Assembly (NCBI RefSeq): GCF_020905345.1 | Contig: NZ_JAJJMO010000001.1 | Location: forward strand, 62,001-126,000 | Direction of reading: 5' to 3' | From: Flavobacterium pisciphilum | GTDB taxonomy: Bacteria; Bacteroidota; Bacteroidia; Flavobacteriales; Flavobacteriaceae | Length of the DNA: 64,000 nt | Made by a program: the position numbers and the translations under genes | Notes under the pieces: model-generated | The model's database searches: none | The model's input: the letters and a program-made list of their open reading frames with translations, nothing else | Told to the model about the DNA's origin: nothing | Shown here: positions 16,236-24,820 of the stretch, one piece after another | Layout: every line of letters starts with the position of its first letter | Numbering within the stretch: the first letter of the stretch is position 1

Positions 16236-16239
16236 ATTT

Positions 16240-17205
16240 TTAATTAAAGTATAAAATAGAAGCCAAACTTAAACTAGCGATAACTATCCATAGCAGAACT
16301 CCTTGAACTAAAGGCTTCACTCCTACTGTTTTTAAAACACTTAAATTCAATCCTGCTCCAATTAAGAATAAAGTTACAGTTAATCCTATTTTTGCTAAAA
16401 GAACCAAAGTTGGTGCAATGATTTCGGTTTGCGGTACATAAGTGTTTAGTAACATTGCCAAAATAAACAATCCAATGAAATAAGGAATTTTAATTTTTGT
16501 TTGTTTGTTTTTAAAAAGCACAGTTGTGATAAGTGCAATAGGAATAATCCATAAGGCACGTGCTAGTTTTACAGTTGTAGCTATTTGCAAAGCTTCAGCT
16601 CCAAATTTATTTGCAGCTCCAACTACTGAACTCGTATCGTGAATTGCCACTGCGCACCATAATCCAAATTCTCTTTGTGATAAGTCTAATTGATGTCCTA
16701 TATATGGGAATAAAAACAATGCAATTGAGTTTAATATAAAAATTACTCCTAATGCTATAGATGTTTGTTTCTCATCTGATTTTATTACTGGAGCAATTGC
16801 AGCAATGGCACTTCCTCCACAAATAGCCGTTCCACAAGAGATTAAGTGAGATGTTTTTTTATCGATGTTAAACCATTTCCCTATAAAATACCCTAATATT
16901 ATAGTACTAAATATTGATGCAATAGTAAGAACTAATCCTTCTTTACCGGCTGTTAACGCACTTGTAGCGTTCATTCCAAATCCTAATCCCACTACAGAGA
17001 ATTGTAATAAAATAGTAATTGCTTTATGATTTAAGTGTAAAAAAGGGTTTCCTGATAAATTAGCGACCAATAGACCTAATAACAAAGCTATTGGAGGAGA
17101 TATAATTGAAGTTAGACAAAGTAATAATAAAAGAGCAAAAATTATCTGTTTTGAAATTGTACTAATTTCAAATAAATGGCTTGTTGTATGTTGTTTTGTT
17201 TCCAA
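16240..17205 (-). CDS. yeiH: YeiH-family putative sulfate/anion exporter
   Basis: 321 residues, about ten hydrophobic helices. Family motifs are VVGLGFGMN, GYFIGKWF, the SCGTAICGGSAIAAIAPV loop, AIHDTSSVVGA and a C-terminal GAGLNLSVLK. It begins with a TTG codon (TTGGAAACA); no better start is nearby. A LysR regulator lies 75 bases upstream on the same strand, with an AATTG-rich candidate operator between them. The pairing of a YeiH permease with a LysR (YeiE in E. coli) is well known. The substrate is inferred from the family annotation only. Confidence 0.9.
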   Translation of the reverse strand: METKQHTTSHLFEISTISKQIIFALLLLLCLTSIISPPIALLLGLLVANLSGNPFLHLNHKAITILLQFSVVGLGFGMNATSALTAGKEGLVLTIASIFSTIILGYFIGKWFNIDKKTSHLISCGTAICGGSAIAAIAPVIKSDEKQTSIALGVIFILNSIALFLFPYIGHQLDLSQREFGLWCAVAIHDTSSVVGAANKFGAEALQIATTVKLARALWIIPIALITTVLFKNKQTKIKIPYFIGLFILAMLLNTYVPQTEIIAPTLVLLAKIGLTVTLFLIGAGLNLSVLKTVGVKPLVQGVLLWIVIASLSLASILYFN

Positions 17206-17246
17206 GGTAATAGTATTTAATAATTACAGTACAAAGATCTATAGTT

Positions 17247-17277
17247 ATTGCAACAATTGCCAATTGTAAATTGCGAT
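17247..17277. promoter_or_regulatory. candidate LysR operator before yeiH
   Basis: ATTGC occurs at 17247, 17256 and 17270, and two CAATTG palindromes sit at 17254-17259 and 17261-17266. GCAA (17250-17253) and TTGC (17271-17274) form the outer arms. It lies between the LysR stop and the yeiH start, where a LysR activator of yeiH would bind. Confidence 0.45.
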
Positions 17278-17280
17278 GGG

Positions 17281-18177
17281 CTATAACTTCAAGTTATAGT
17301 AGTTTGCCATATTCTTAATAAATAGCTCCGTAAGAGCATCAGATTTTCCGTGTAGGGTTATGATATAAAAGTAACGCTCTATTGTTAATTTTTCAATATC
17401 CAAAACAATTAATTCGTTGTTTTTTAGTTCTTTGTCTACCGCGTGGATGGACATGAAAGCTACACAGTCAGAATTTAGGAGATAGGACTTGATACTTTCT
17501 GTGCTTCCCAATTGCATTTCGATTTGTAATTCTAATAACTTGATATTGAATTGTTTTAAAGCGTACTCAATAACTTCAAGTGTTCCAGAACCTCTTTCGC
17601 GAGTTATAAAGCGTAAGTTCTGTAAATCCTCTAATAAAATTTCATTTTTATTGGCTAATGGGTTTTTGCTACTGCAAACCAAGACCAATTCATCCTTTAA
17701 AAACTCGGTATATTTGATAGATTGGTTTCGGGATTGCCCTTCGACAATTCCAATTTCTATCTCTTTATTGATTAATGCACTTTCTATTTGTTCGGTGTTT
17801 CCGTTTAGCAAATTGACTTTTATGTCTTGCAGTTTTTGATGAAAGCGAGCCAATAAAGGTGGAATGATATATTGTGAAATGGTTGTACTTGCTCCTAATC
17901 GTAATAATCCTTGACGCTCATTGATAAACGTACTCATATCAAAATCGATTTCTCGATAAATTTCGAATATGTCCTTGGTATGTTTTAAAAGAATTTCTCC
18001 AGCTTTAGTTAGTGTGATTTTGGAGCCGTTTCGTTCAAAAAGTTTTGTTTTATAGGTTTCCTCTAATTCTTGAATATGCTTAGAAACAGCTGGTTGTGTA
18101 ATATACAATTCGGCTGCAGCTTTGGTAAAACTCAACCTATTTGCAACAGCAGAAAATACTTTTAGCCTGAAATCCAT
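17281..18177 (-). CDS. LysR-family transcriptional regulator
   Basis: 298 residues. N-terminal winged helix (about 1-60: SFTKAAAELYITQPAVSKHIQELE), then a linker helix and a substrate-binding domain with the two Rossmann-like subdomains (LGASTTISQYIIPPLLARF; EIGIVEGQSRN; ERGSGTLEVIEYAL). It resembles the CysB/CysL/YeiE branch, which senses sulfur or small anions. It precedes yeiH and should control it. Confidence 0.92.
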   Translation of the reverse strand: MDFRLKVFSAVANRLSFTKAAAELYITQPAVSKHIQELEETYKTKLFERNGSKITLTKAGEILLKHTKDIFEIYREIDFDMSTFINERQGLLRLGASTTISQYIIPPLLARFHQKLQDIKVNLLNGNTEQIESALINKEIEIGIVEGQSRNQSIKYTEFLKDELVLVCSSKNPLANKNEILLEDLQNLRFITRERGSGTLEVIEYALKQFNIKLLELQIEMQLGSTESIKSYLLNSDCVAFMSIHAVDKELKNNELIVLDIEKLTIERYFYIITLHGKSDALTELFIKNMANYYNLKL

Positions 18178-18247
18178 AATCTTAAATTTTTAATTCGTAA
18201 CGCCCTTTCCTCCACAATATTTTTTTGTAATAAAATAATTAAAAAAT

Positions 18248-18994
18248 TTATAAAAAAAGTTCAGGTCGATACTCAAAATGCATTGTGTCATAATGTTTCC
18301 AATTTCCTCCCCAAATAAAACCATATTTTTCAAAAATTGAAACTAGCTTCAGGGGAATTTGATTTCTATAGGAAAGAGTAGCTTCTTCATTTTTACATTT
18401 ACAATCCCATTGCCAATAATTAGAATTTTGGACATTAATATCTATAGTCATTCCATAACTATGCATACTCAATCGGTTTGTTCCTGAAATTTTTCTCCAA
18501 CTAAATGTACCTCCAATAGCATTAATATATTTTTTGAACTCTGGATGATTATCTAATTCTGCCGAGAGTTTTTTTACTATTTTATCAATTCCATTCACGG
18601 ATGTTACTTTTATTTTTTGATTGACTAATTTTGGGCACCAGATAATTTCAGTCATTTTTGATTCAACTTCTGATTTTGAATTTCCGTAAATTTTCTTAAA
18701 AAAAGCTTCATTTCGAATTCTTCCAGGATCTTCTTTTGGAATTAAATTCATGTTTGTTTTATTATAAACAAACTTAAATTGATCCTCAATATCTGGATTT
18801 TCCAACAATTCTTGATTCGTTTTATTTTTAAAATCATCATAAATCAAATTTGATTTATCGCTAAAAATAACTTTATTATCTTTATAACCAACAATTTGAT
18901 TTGGATATGCTTTAATTAATTTTTGAACATTCAATGGGATTTCTTGAGAAAAACCATTTTGGAATATAAGGACTAAAAAAAGGAATCGTTTCAT
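18248..18994 (-). CDS. M15-family metallopeptidase-like secreted protein
   Basis: 248 residues with an N-terminal signal peptide (about 1-16). The C-terminal half has the M15 (D-Ala-D-Ala carboxypeptidase/VanY/endolysin) zinc pattern: H in SMHSYGMTIDINV, with D following six residues later, and a final DTMHFEYRPEL where MHFE carries the third ligand. WGGNWKHYD is also typical. It probably trims peptidoglycan peptides in the periplasm. It abuts the DUF4846 gene with no intergenic base, so the two are one operon, probably with the VWA gene upstream in the transcript. Confidence 0.85.
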   Translation of the reverse strand: MKRFLFLVLIFQNGFSQEIPLNVQKLIKAYPNQIVGYKDNKVIFSDKSNLIYDDFKNKTNQELLENPDIEDQFKFVYNKTNMNLIPKEDPGRIRNEAFFKKIYGNSKSEVESKMTEIIWCPKLVNQKIKVTSVNGIDKIVKKLSAELDNHPEFKKYINAIGGTFSWRKISGTNRLSMHSYGMTIDINVQNSNYWQWDCKCKNEEATLSYRNQIPLKLVSIFEKYGFIWGGNWKHYDTMHFEYRPELFL

Positions 18995-19828
18995 TTAAAA
19001 ACGTTTTAATTGAGAAGAACTAAAAGTCCATTCGGGTGTTTTTAGAGAAGTTCCAAAATCGACGGCGTACCAAGGACTCAACGAACTTTTATTTGGATTT
19101 TTCAATATTTGAATTTCCTGTGCTGGCATATAGCTTTGTGCTAAAAGCATGATTTTTTGGTTGTTTTTTGGATTCACAGCTATATCAACCACAATAACAG
19201 CATGACCTGGAAAGCCTCCTTTTATAAAAACATCTCCAATTTTTATGTCTAAAACATTAATTGATTTCAGCTCTTTTTCTAATGAAGCAGTTCCTGCATA
19301 CATAAAAACCGTCTCTAAGTATTTCCAATAGGTTTGATAACTATCAGATGGTTTTGCAGTTTTAACCCAACTAGTTTTGTTGCCTTTAACTGCAATTCTG
19401 TAACCTGCAGCCCATTTACTAAAATCAACTCGAAAACCATTTGTGAAATTAAAATGTATTTTATCGTACTGTTTTTGGCTATAAAAATAATCCGCTCGTA
19501 AACGCATCACGGCATCGGCACATTGATGTAAATCCTGTTTTCCAATGGGTAAATCTACAACCGCTTCATAAATATTTCGATTTGATTTTATAGTTCCGTC
19601 AAAATACAAAACATTTGAACCTGAAGGTTTTAATGGAAGATTTCGTAAAAAATATCCAAACGAAGTTTTAGATTCTTCTTCCCTCACAAATCCCTGAGGT
19701 GGCTGAAAACGTTGTTGAATCGTGTTTTCTAAAAGATTACTTTTGGTAGTATTATTTGTCTTTGAAAATGAAAAATAACAAAAAAGAACCATCAAAATTG
19801 TTACAATAAACAAGAATTTAACTTTCAT
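18995..19828 (-). CDS. DUF4846-family secreted protein
   Basis: 277 residues. Hydrophobic N-terminus (about 4-21) serves as signal peptide or anchor. The body matches DUF4846 as I know it: RFQPPQGFVREE near the start, SFGYFLRNLPLKP, DLPIGKQDLHQCADAVMRLRADY, HFNFTNGF, a GDVFIKGGFPGHAVIVVDIA segment and a final SSSQLKRF. The last motif block resembles papain-like/NlpC folds, but no catalytic assignment is possible. Its neighbour is an M15 peptidase, so a cell-wall role is plausible. Confidence 0.85.
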   Translation of the reverse strand: MKVKFLFIVTILMVLFCYFSFSKTNNTTKSNLLENTIQQRFQPPQGFVREEESKTSFGYFLRNLPLKPSGSNVLYFDGTIKSNRNIYEAVVDLPIGKQDLHQCADAVMRLRADYFYSQKQYDKIHFNFTNGFRVDFSKWAAGYRIAVKGNKTSWVKTAKPSDSYQTYWKYLETVFMYAGTASLEKELKSINVLDIKIGDVFIKGGFPGHAVIVVDIAVNPKNNQKIMLLAQSYMPAQEIQILKNPNKSSLSPWYAVDFGTSLKTPEWTFSSSQLKRF

Positions 19829-19893
19829 AATTTAGTCTTTTAATTCATAACTACAAGATTACAAAAAGTTAACAGGAATTCGATTATATTTCA

Positions 19894-21921
19894 TCACAAC
19901 ATTCCATTATATTTTCTAACAAACCACTCTGTTGCTAATGCTATTGAAATTAAAATCAAAAGCCAAACCCAATCAATCAAAGGAGTTTTTGCACTCACAT
20001 TTTTTTGAATTGCTTTGTATTCTGGATTCTCTAAAAGCGCTTTTATCAATGAATCTGATTCATTCTGAAAAAATGCTTTTCCGTTAGTTTGCAGTGCTAG
20101 TTGTTGCAATTTTTGAACATCTGGATTTACAAATTGTTTTTCAATGTCAAAATCTAAAACTTCAAAACGACTTGAATATGTGGTTTTTGAATTTAATTCT
20201 TTAACTGAAAAAGTATATTTTCCTGCTGGAAGCCCATCTAAATTTACGGAATAAAAATTATTGTCTTTTAATAAATCGTAATTTTTAGTTTGCTTCGTTT
20301 CTGTATTGGTCACAGAAATAGTAAGATTGGCTTTCTCATCAAACTCATAATTTTTATTAAAATATTGAGCATTGATTTCTAGGGCATCTCCTGAATTGTA
20401 AAAACTTTCATGATTTACAACCAATGATTTCTTTGAGTTATTTGAAGCAAGATACTGAATGATTTTGTCAATGAAAATATCATATTTGGTAAATGACTGA
20501 TTGTCAATATGACTTTGCATACGCCATTTCCATGTGTTCTCTCCAAAAAGATAAGCATTTCTTTTTCCTTGATTTTCTGTAAAAGATAATAATGGAGCAT
20601 TGGTAGCTACATTTCTAATTTTCGACGAAAGTAAAATCGAAACATTTTCTTTTGTAGTTATTGTTCCAAAAGAATTTTGCAGGGGTGGGAAATTTTCAAA
20701 TCCAATTTCTTCGGATGCAAACAAATTAAATTGCGAATTAAATTCGGCCAAATAATCTTCTTTCTGATTGCTCATTCTGAATAAGAAAGCAGTTTGTTGT
20801 TGGTTCAAGAAATTAAAGTCAGTATTATTTCCTGTTATAATAAAGGTGTTAATTCCGGCAGCTTTGTTTGAGTCAAAAACAGGTTTGAATGCAGCAGTTG
20901 GTTGGTATAATATTAAAATATTATAATCTTGTAATGATTTGATTTCGTTAGGCTTAATCAGAACAACTTTACGTTGTGCATTTGATTCAATCGAACGTTT
21001 TAATGAAGCAATATCAGGATGGTTTATTGTTGAAACAATAGCTACTGTAGTTTTTTGGTCAATAATTTCGACAGCAAAATTCTTAGTATTGTTATACGAG
21101 TTTTTTTCTTTTTCGCTTGACGAAATTGTTGCTTTAAAAATTTGTGTTCCTACTTTATCCGCAGGCAATAGTATATTTAAAGTAGCAGTTTTTTTAGACG
21201 GAGAAAAAGAAACTTTTTCTTTAGCTAAAACTGTACCTCCCTGAGAAATCGATAAATCAGAATTTATATTTTTTGTTCCCGAATATTGCAAGAATACTTC
21301 GACTGGAAATTTGTTTTTATAAAAGGCATATTTGTTTACGTTAAGCTGATTTATTTTTAAATCCAAAAAAGTTGTAGTGTCTCCTACTATTACAGGATAA
21401 ACTTTATTGTTTGGGTCAAAACGATATACATAATCATTCCCTGTAGTTTGATTTCCGTCAGTAATAATTACAGTTGGGAAAACTACATTCTTATTGATGC
21501 TTTTTAAATTCTTTGCAATTTCGTCTAGATTTGTTTGGCTCCCTTTAAAATCAAATTCTTCCGATTGTTTAAAGTCGGCATCGAATTGATAAGATTGAAT
21601 TTCAAACTTTTCTTGTAACTCTTTATTCGAAGTTAGTTTTTTATACAATTCAAGAACTTTTTCTTTCGAATTTAAAGCGATGATAGAACTTGAATTATCC
21701 ACTACTATTGGTAATGGTGTTTTAATAATTTCTAATGAGTTTTTGGTGATTATTGGATTTATCAATAAAACGAATATCCCAAAAATGGATAGAAAACGTA
21801 AAAAAGCCAAAAACAAATTCAATTTTGATTTGCTTTTGGCTTTATAATAATATTGAAAAAATGACAAACCTCCTGCAACTACTAATGAAAGTACCAATAA
21901 TAGAATCGTGTTTGTAGTCAT
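19894..21921 (-). CDS. VWA-domain membrane protein
   Basis: 675 residues. Two N-terminal transmembrane segments (about 5-24 and 38-58), a von Willebrand A-type domain starting with the MIDAS motif VVDNSSSI (DxSxS) and continuing to VIITDGNQTTGND, beta-sandwich repeats, and a C-terminal hydrophobic helix (about 652-668). The topology resembles BatA/BatD-type proteins and membrane CHP-type proteins of Bacteroidetes. Partner and role are unknown; it is followed on the same strand by the DUF4846 and M15 genes, 65 bases away. Confidence 0.85.
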   Translation of the reverse strand: MTTNTILLLVLSLVVAGGLSFFQYYYKAKSKSKLNLFLAFLRFLSIFGIFVLLINPIITKNSLEIIKTPLPIVVDNSSSIIALNSKEKVLELYKKLTSNKELQEKFEIQSYQFDADFKQSEEFDFKGSQTNLDEIAKNLKSINKNVVFPTVIITDGNQTTGNDYVYRFDPNNKVYPVIVGDTTTFLDLKINQLNVNKYAFYKNKFPVEVFLQYSGTKNINSDLSISQGGTVLAKEKVSFSPSKKTATLNILLPADKVGTQIFKATISSSEKEKNSYNNTKNFAVEIIDQKTTVAIVSTINHPDIASLKRSIESNAQRKVVLIKPNEIKSLQDYNILILYQPTAAFKPVFDSNKAAGINTFIITGNNTDFNFLNQQQTAFLFRMSNQKEDYLAEFNSQFNLFASEEIGFENFPPLQNSFGTITTKENVSILLSSKIRNVATNAPLLSFTENQGKRNAYLFGENTWKWRMQSHIDNQSFTKYDIFIDKIIQYLASNNSKKSLVVNHESFYNSGDALEINAQYFNKNYEFDEKANLTISVTNTETKQTKNYDLLKDNNFYSVNLDGLPAGKYTFSVKELNSKTTYSSRFEVLDFDIEKQFVNPDVQKLQQLALQTNGKAFFQNESDSLIKALLENPEYKAIQKNVSAKTPLIDWVWLLILISIALATEWFVRKYNGML

Positions 21922-22022
21922 GTTTTTTTATTAAAAGATTTAATAATTGAAAGATTTAATGATTGAAAAATCTAAATAAAGTTAGTATAAAAACATTCAA
22001 TCTAAATCTTTACAACTAAAAC

Positions 22023-22059
22023 CTTTGAAGCTTTGTCACTTAGAACCTTAGTGGCTTAT
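22023..22059. repeat. 8-bp-period repeat (CTTAG-N3) at the fabG stop
   Basis: CTTTG, CTTTG, CTTAG, CTTAG and CTTAT begin at 22023, 22031, 22039, 22047 and 22055, exactly every 8 bases. The last unit contains the stop codon of fabG (22056-22058). It is the reverse-complement orientation of the array at 13872. Confidence 0.75.
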
Positions 22060-22802
22060 GTAAGCATTCCTCCACAAACATTAAGTACTTGTCCAGTAAC
22101 ATAAGCACTCATATCTGAAGCTAAGAAAAGACAAGCATTTGCTACATCTTCAGTAGTTCCTCCACGTTTTAATGGAATCCCTTCTCTCCAACCTTTTACT
22201 ACATCTTCGCTTAATTTTGCAGTCATTTCAGTTTCAATAAATCCTGGAGCAATTGCATTGCAACGAATGTTACGAGAACCTAATTCTAATGCTACAGATT
22301 TTGTAAATCCGTTAACACCAGCTTTTGAAGCAGCATAATTTGTTTGACCTGCATTTCCTTTCACTCCAACAACACTACTCATATTGATGATTGATCCAGA
22401 ACGTTGTTTCAAAAATGTTTTTTGAATTGCTTTAGTCATATTAAAAACTGATTTCAAGTTAACATCAATTACTTGATCAAAATCAGCTTCGGACATACGC
22501 ATTAAAAGGTTGTCTTTAGTAATACCAGCATTATTTATCAAAATATCTACAGTTCCAAAGTCAGCCAAAACAGCATCAACGAAAGTTTGTGCTTCTGTAA
22601 AATCTGCTGCATTCGATTGGTATCCTTTTGCTTTAACACCTAGAGCATTCAATTCTTTTTCTAAAGCCAAAGCTGATTCTACAGATGCACTGTATGTAAA
22701 AGCTACGTTTGCACCATGTTTTGCGAAAACTTCAGCAATTCCTTTTCCTATTCCGCGGCTTGCACCAGTTATAATGGCAACTTTTCCTTCTAGTAATTTC
22801 AT
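22056..22802 (-). CDS. fabG: 3-oxoacyl-[acyl-carrier-protein] reductase
   Basis: NADPH-dependent reduction of 3-oxoacyl-ACP in type II fatty-acid synthesis. 248 residues, classical short-chain dehydrogenase: GASRGIGKGIAE (about 13-24), NNAG near 90, and the catalytic Ser142/143, Tyr156 and Lys160 (NYAASKAG). The C-terminal NVCGGM is typical of FabG. It has its own promoter motif 31 bases upstream, and its stop codon is part of an 8-bp repeat array. Confidence 0.95.
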   Translation of the reverse strand: MKLLEGKVAIITGASRGIGKGIAEVFAKHGANVAFTYSASVESALALEKELNALGVKAKGYQSNAADFTEAQTFVDAVLADFGTVDILINNAGITKDNLLMRMSEADFDQVIDVNLKSVFNMTKAIQKTFLKQRSGSIINMSSVVGVKGNAGQTNYAASKAGVNGFTKSVALELGSRNIRCNAIAPGFIETEMTAKLSEDVVKGWREGIPLKRGGTTEDVANACLFLASDMSAYVTGQVLNVCGGMLT

Positions 22803-22833
22803 ATTATGGTATTCGTTTTTTATTTTCTAAATA

Positions 22834-22841
22834 CAAATATA
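22834..22841 (-). promoter_or_regulatory. -7 promoter motif of fabG
   Basis: Minus-strand TATATTTG matches TAnnTTTG, 31 bases before the fabG start. No clear TTG at -33. Confidence 0.55.
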
Positions 22842-22869
22842 GATTATTTAGGCGTTTTATAAAATTTGT

Positions 22870-22909
22870 AATACAAAAAAGCCTCACCGAAGTGAAGCTT
22901 TTTTGTATT
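22870..22909 (-). terminator. terminator after the 142-residue gene
   Basis: AATACAAAAAAGC pairs with GCTTTTTTGTATT, extended by TCAC/GTGA around a CGAA loop. The A run becomes the U tract on the minus strand, so it ends the transcript of the gene at 22926. Confidence 0.85.
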
Positions 22910-22925
22910 GTTATTTGAAGTGTGA

Positions 22926-23354
22926 CTAGAAAGCTACATTCCATCTTGGTAATTTACCATTTTCATCTAAGAAATTTTGTAAAACCTGTCCTTCAACTGT
23001 TGTTGGAATTGCTTTAACATCTTCATTAAAAGTTTCGTACCATGAAACTTCTAATCTGTCGATGTTTTCAATTTTCATTTGTGCTGGCCAAGAATATTTT
23101 CTCCCTGTTTTTGCAAATTGGTGACCGTTTACAATTTTATCGTGTAATCCACCATTTTTACTTTTTAGAGTTCCATCATTTTGTACAGTTCCAGTAGAAC
23201 CTACCATGATTAATTCTTTGTTTTCACCATCTATAGCGTAAACAACAAAAACTCCACTTCCAGTTTCAGATGCATTGCATGCTTCTTCTAGGCTATCGTC
23301 TTGTGTATAAGTAAAATTTCCTTTTACTGTAAACTTTTCTAATTCTTTGTGCAT
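22926..23354 (-). CDS. small cytosolic protein, possible GIY-YIG-like fold
   Basis: 142 residues, no signal peptide. GVFVVYAIDGENKELIMVGSTG resembles the two-strand GIY...YIG/YVG core of GIY-YIG nucleases; downstream LHDKIVNGHQF occupies the place of the arginine helix (Lys here), and a late VEGQVLQNFLDE...PRWN resembles the E helix and PxWN end of that fold. The catalytic Tyr/Arg pair does not match well, so activity is doubtful. It lies between two terminators and is probably a single-gene unit. An 8-bp repeat array sits just upstream of its start. Confidence 0.7.
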   Translation of the reverse strand: MHKELEKFTVKGNFTYTQDDSLEEACNASETGSGVFVVYAIDGENKELIMVGSTGTVQNDGTLKSKNGGLHDKIVNGHQFAKTGRKYSWPAQMKIENIDRLEVSWYETFNEDVKAIPTTVEGQVLQNFLDENGKLPRWNVAF

Positions 23355-23372
23355 ATCTTTTATTTTAAGCTT

Positions 23373-23404
23373 CTAGGCTTCAGAGAGGCTAAGTTGCTAA
23401 GTTT
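23373..23404. repeat. 8-bp-period repeat (CTAAG-N3)
   Basis: CTAGG, CAGAG, CTAAG, CTAAG begin at 23373, 23381, 23389 and 23397: exactly 8-base steps. It sits between the sucD terminator and the start of the 142-residue gene. Confidence 0.65.
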
Positions 23405-23434
23405 TTACTCTAAATTCCAACATTATAAAAATGT

Positions 23435-23469
23435 AAAAAAAGTCTCAACAAATATTGAGACTTTTTTTT
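23435..23469 (-). terminator. terminator after sucD
   Basis: GTCTCAA (23442-23448) / TTGAGAC (23455-23461), flanked by A and T runs. It lies 28 bases after the sucD stop on the minus strand. Confidence 0.88.
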
Positions 23470-23496
23470 GGAATTTTTTATTTTGAATATTAGAGA

Positions 23497-24369
23497 TTAT
23501 CCTAATACTTCTTTTACTTTTTTACCAATTTCAGCTGGAGAATCAACCACGTGAATTCCGTTGTCTCTCATAATTTGCTTTTTAGCTTCAGCTGTATCAT
23601 CAGTACCACCAACGATTGCACCTGCGTGACCCATTGTACGTCCTGCTGGAGCAGTAACTCCTGCGATGAAACCTACAACTGGCTTACGGTTACCATCAGC
23701 TTTAATCCATTTAGCAGCATCAGCTTCTAATTGTCCACCAATTTCACCAATCATTACGATACATTCTGTTTCTGGGTCATTCATTAACAACTCAACAGCT
23801 TCTTTAGTAGTAGTTCCGATAATTGGATCTCCACCAATACCAATTGCTGTAGTTATTCCTAAACCTTGTTTTACAACTTGGTCAGCAGCTTCGTAAGTTA
23901 AAGTTCCTGATTTAGAAACGATTCCTACAGTTCCTTTTTTGAAAACGAAACCTGGCATAATTCCAACTTTAGCTTCACCTGGAGTAATGATTCCTGGGCA
24001 GTTTGGACCAATTAATCTAGCATTTCTTTCTTTTACATAACTGTTGGCTTTAATCATATCTGCTACAGGAATTCCTTCAGTAATAGCAATGATAACTTTA
24101 ATTCCAGCGTCAGCTGCTTCCATAATTGCATCAGCAGCAAATGCAGGTGGTACAAAAATAATTGTTGTATCAGCTCCAGCTTGTACTACAGCGTCTTTTA
24201 CTGTATTAAAAACTGGACGATCTAAATGCGTAGTTCCTCCTTTTCCTGGAGTTACACCACCAACAACATTAGTACCGTACTCAATCATTTGAGAAGCATG
24301 GAAAGTTCCTTCGCTTCCTGTAAATCCTTGAACAATTATTTTGGAATCTTTATTAACTAAAACACTCAT
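23497..24369 (-). CDS. sucD: succinate-CoA ligase, alpha subunit
   Basis: TCA-cycle enzyme subunit that binds CoA and carries the phosphohistidine. 290 residues, the family length. The CoA-binding Rossmann domain begins [11 protein letters not shown], and [20 protein letters not shown] and the active-site histidine in [13 protein letters not shown] are present. The sucC partner is not adjacent. It has its own promoter motif and a downstream terminator. Confidence 0.97.
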   Translation of the reverse strand: MSVLVNKDSKIIVQGFTGSEGTFHASQMIEYGTNVVGGVTPGKGGTTHLDRPVFNTVKDAVVQAGADTTIIFVPPAFAADAIMEAADAGIKVIIAITEGIPVADMIKANSYVKERNARLIGPNCPGIITPGEAKVGIMPGFVFKKGTVGIVSKSGTLTYEAADQVVKQGLGITTAIGIGGDPIIGTTTKEAVELLMNDPETECIVMIGEIGGQLEADAAKWIKADGNRKPVVGFIAGVTAPAGRTMGHAGAIVGGTDDTAEAKKQIMRDNGIHVVDSPAEIGKKVKEVLG

Positions 24370-24404
24370 GATATATATTTTATGTAGTTTTTAAAATTGT
24401 GATG

Positions 24405-24412
24405 CAAAAGTA
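24405..24412 (-). promoter_or_regulatory. -7 promoter motif of sucD
   Basis: Minus-strand TACTTTTG matches TAnnTTTG, 35 bases before the sucD start. Confidence 0.55.
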
Positions 24413-24455
24413 AGGTTTTGTAAATTATTTTGAACCTTTTTATTATCAAAATATC

Positions 24456-24818
24456 TTATAATAATTGACTCATTTGATAACCTCGGTATAATTTATTGTC
24501 TTTTATTTGCCAAATAGCCATAAAATGGGCTAATAACATTTCTTCTCTTGGGTTTTCGATAGTCTTTACATAATGAGAATAACGTACCGAAACTAAATCA
24601 TCTTCTTCTATAATATGACTAATTCGAACTTTAGAACGCACATAGGCTCTACTTAATTCGTTAGATAAATCTAATATTCCATTATAATCAAGCTGGATAG
24701 GTCCTTTTGTACTATGCCAATCAATAATTACTTCTGGATGCAAATATAATTTGAAGGTTTCACTATCAATTAAAGCATCCGACTTATAAAATTTCTGAAT
24801 AAATTCTTTAGCAGTCAT
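24456..24818 (-). CDS. NTF2-like (SnoaL-fold) small protein
   Basis: 120 residues. An alpha/beta cone of the NTF2 superfamily is suggested by the opening helix MTAKEFIQKFYKSDAL, LHPEVIIDWHSTKGP, the middle RVSIRYSHYV-type strand (LVSVRYSHYV) and the closing MAIWQIKDNKLYRGYQMSQ. Such folds are enzymes or ligand-binding proteins; nothing identifies a substrate. It follows the second lpxD homologue by 2 bases and is co-transcribed with it and efp. Confidence 0.8.
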   Translation of the reverse strand: MTAKEFIQKFYKSDALIDSETFKLYLHPEVIIDWHSTKGPIQLDYNGILDLSNELSRAYVRSKVRISHIIEEDDLVSVRYSHYVKTIENPREEMLLAHFMAIWQIKDNKLYRGYQMSQLL

Positions 24819-24820
24819 AG

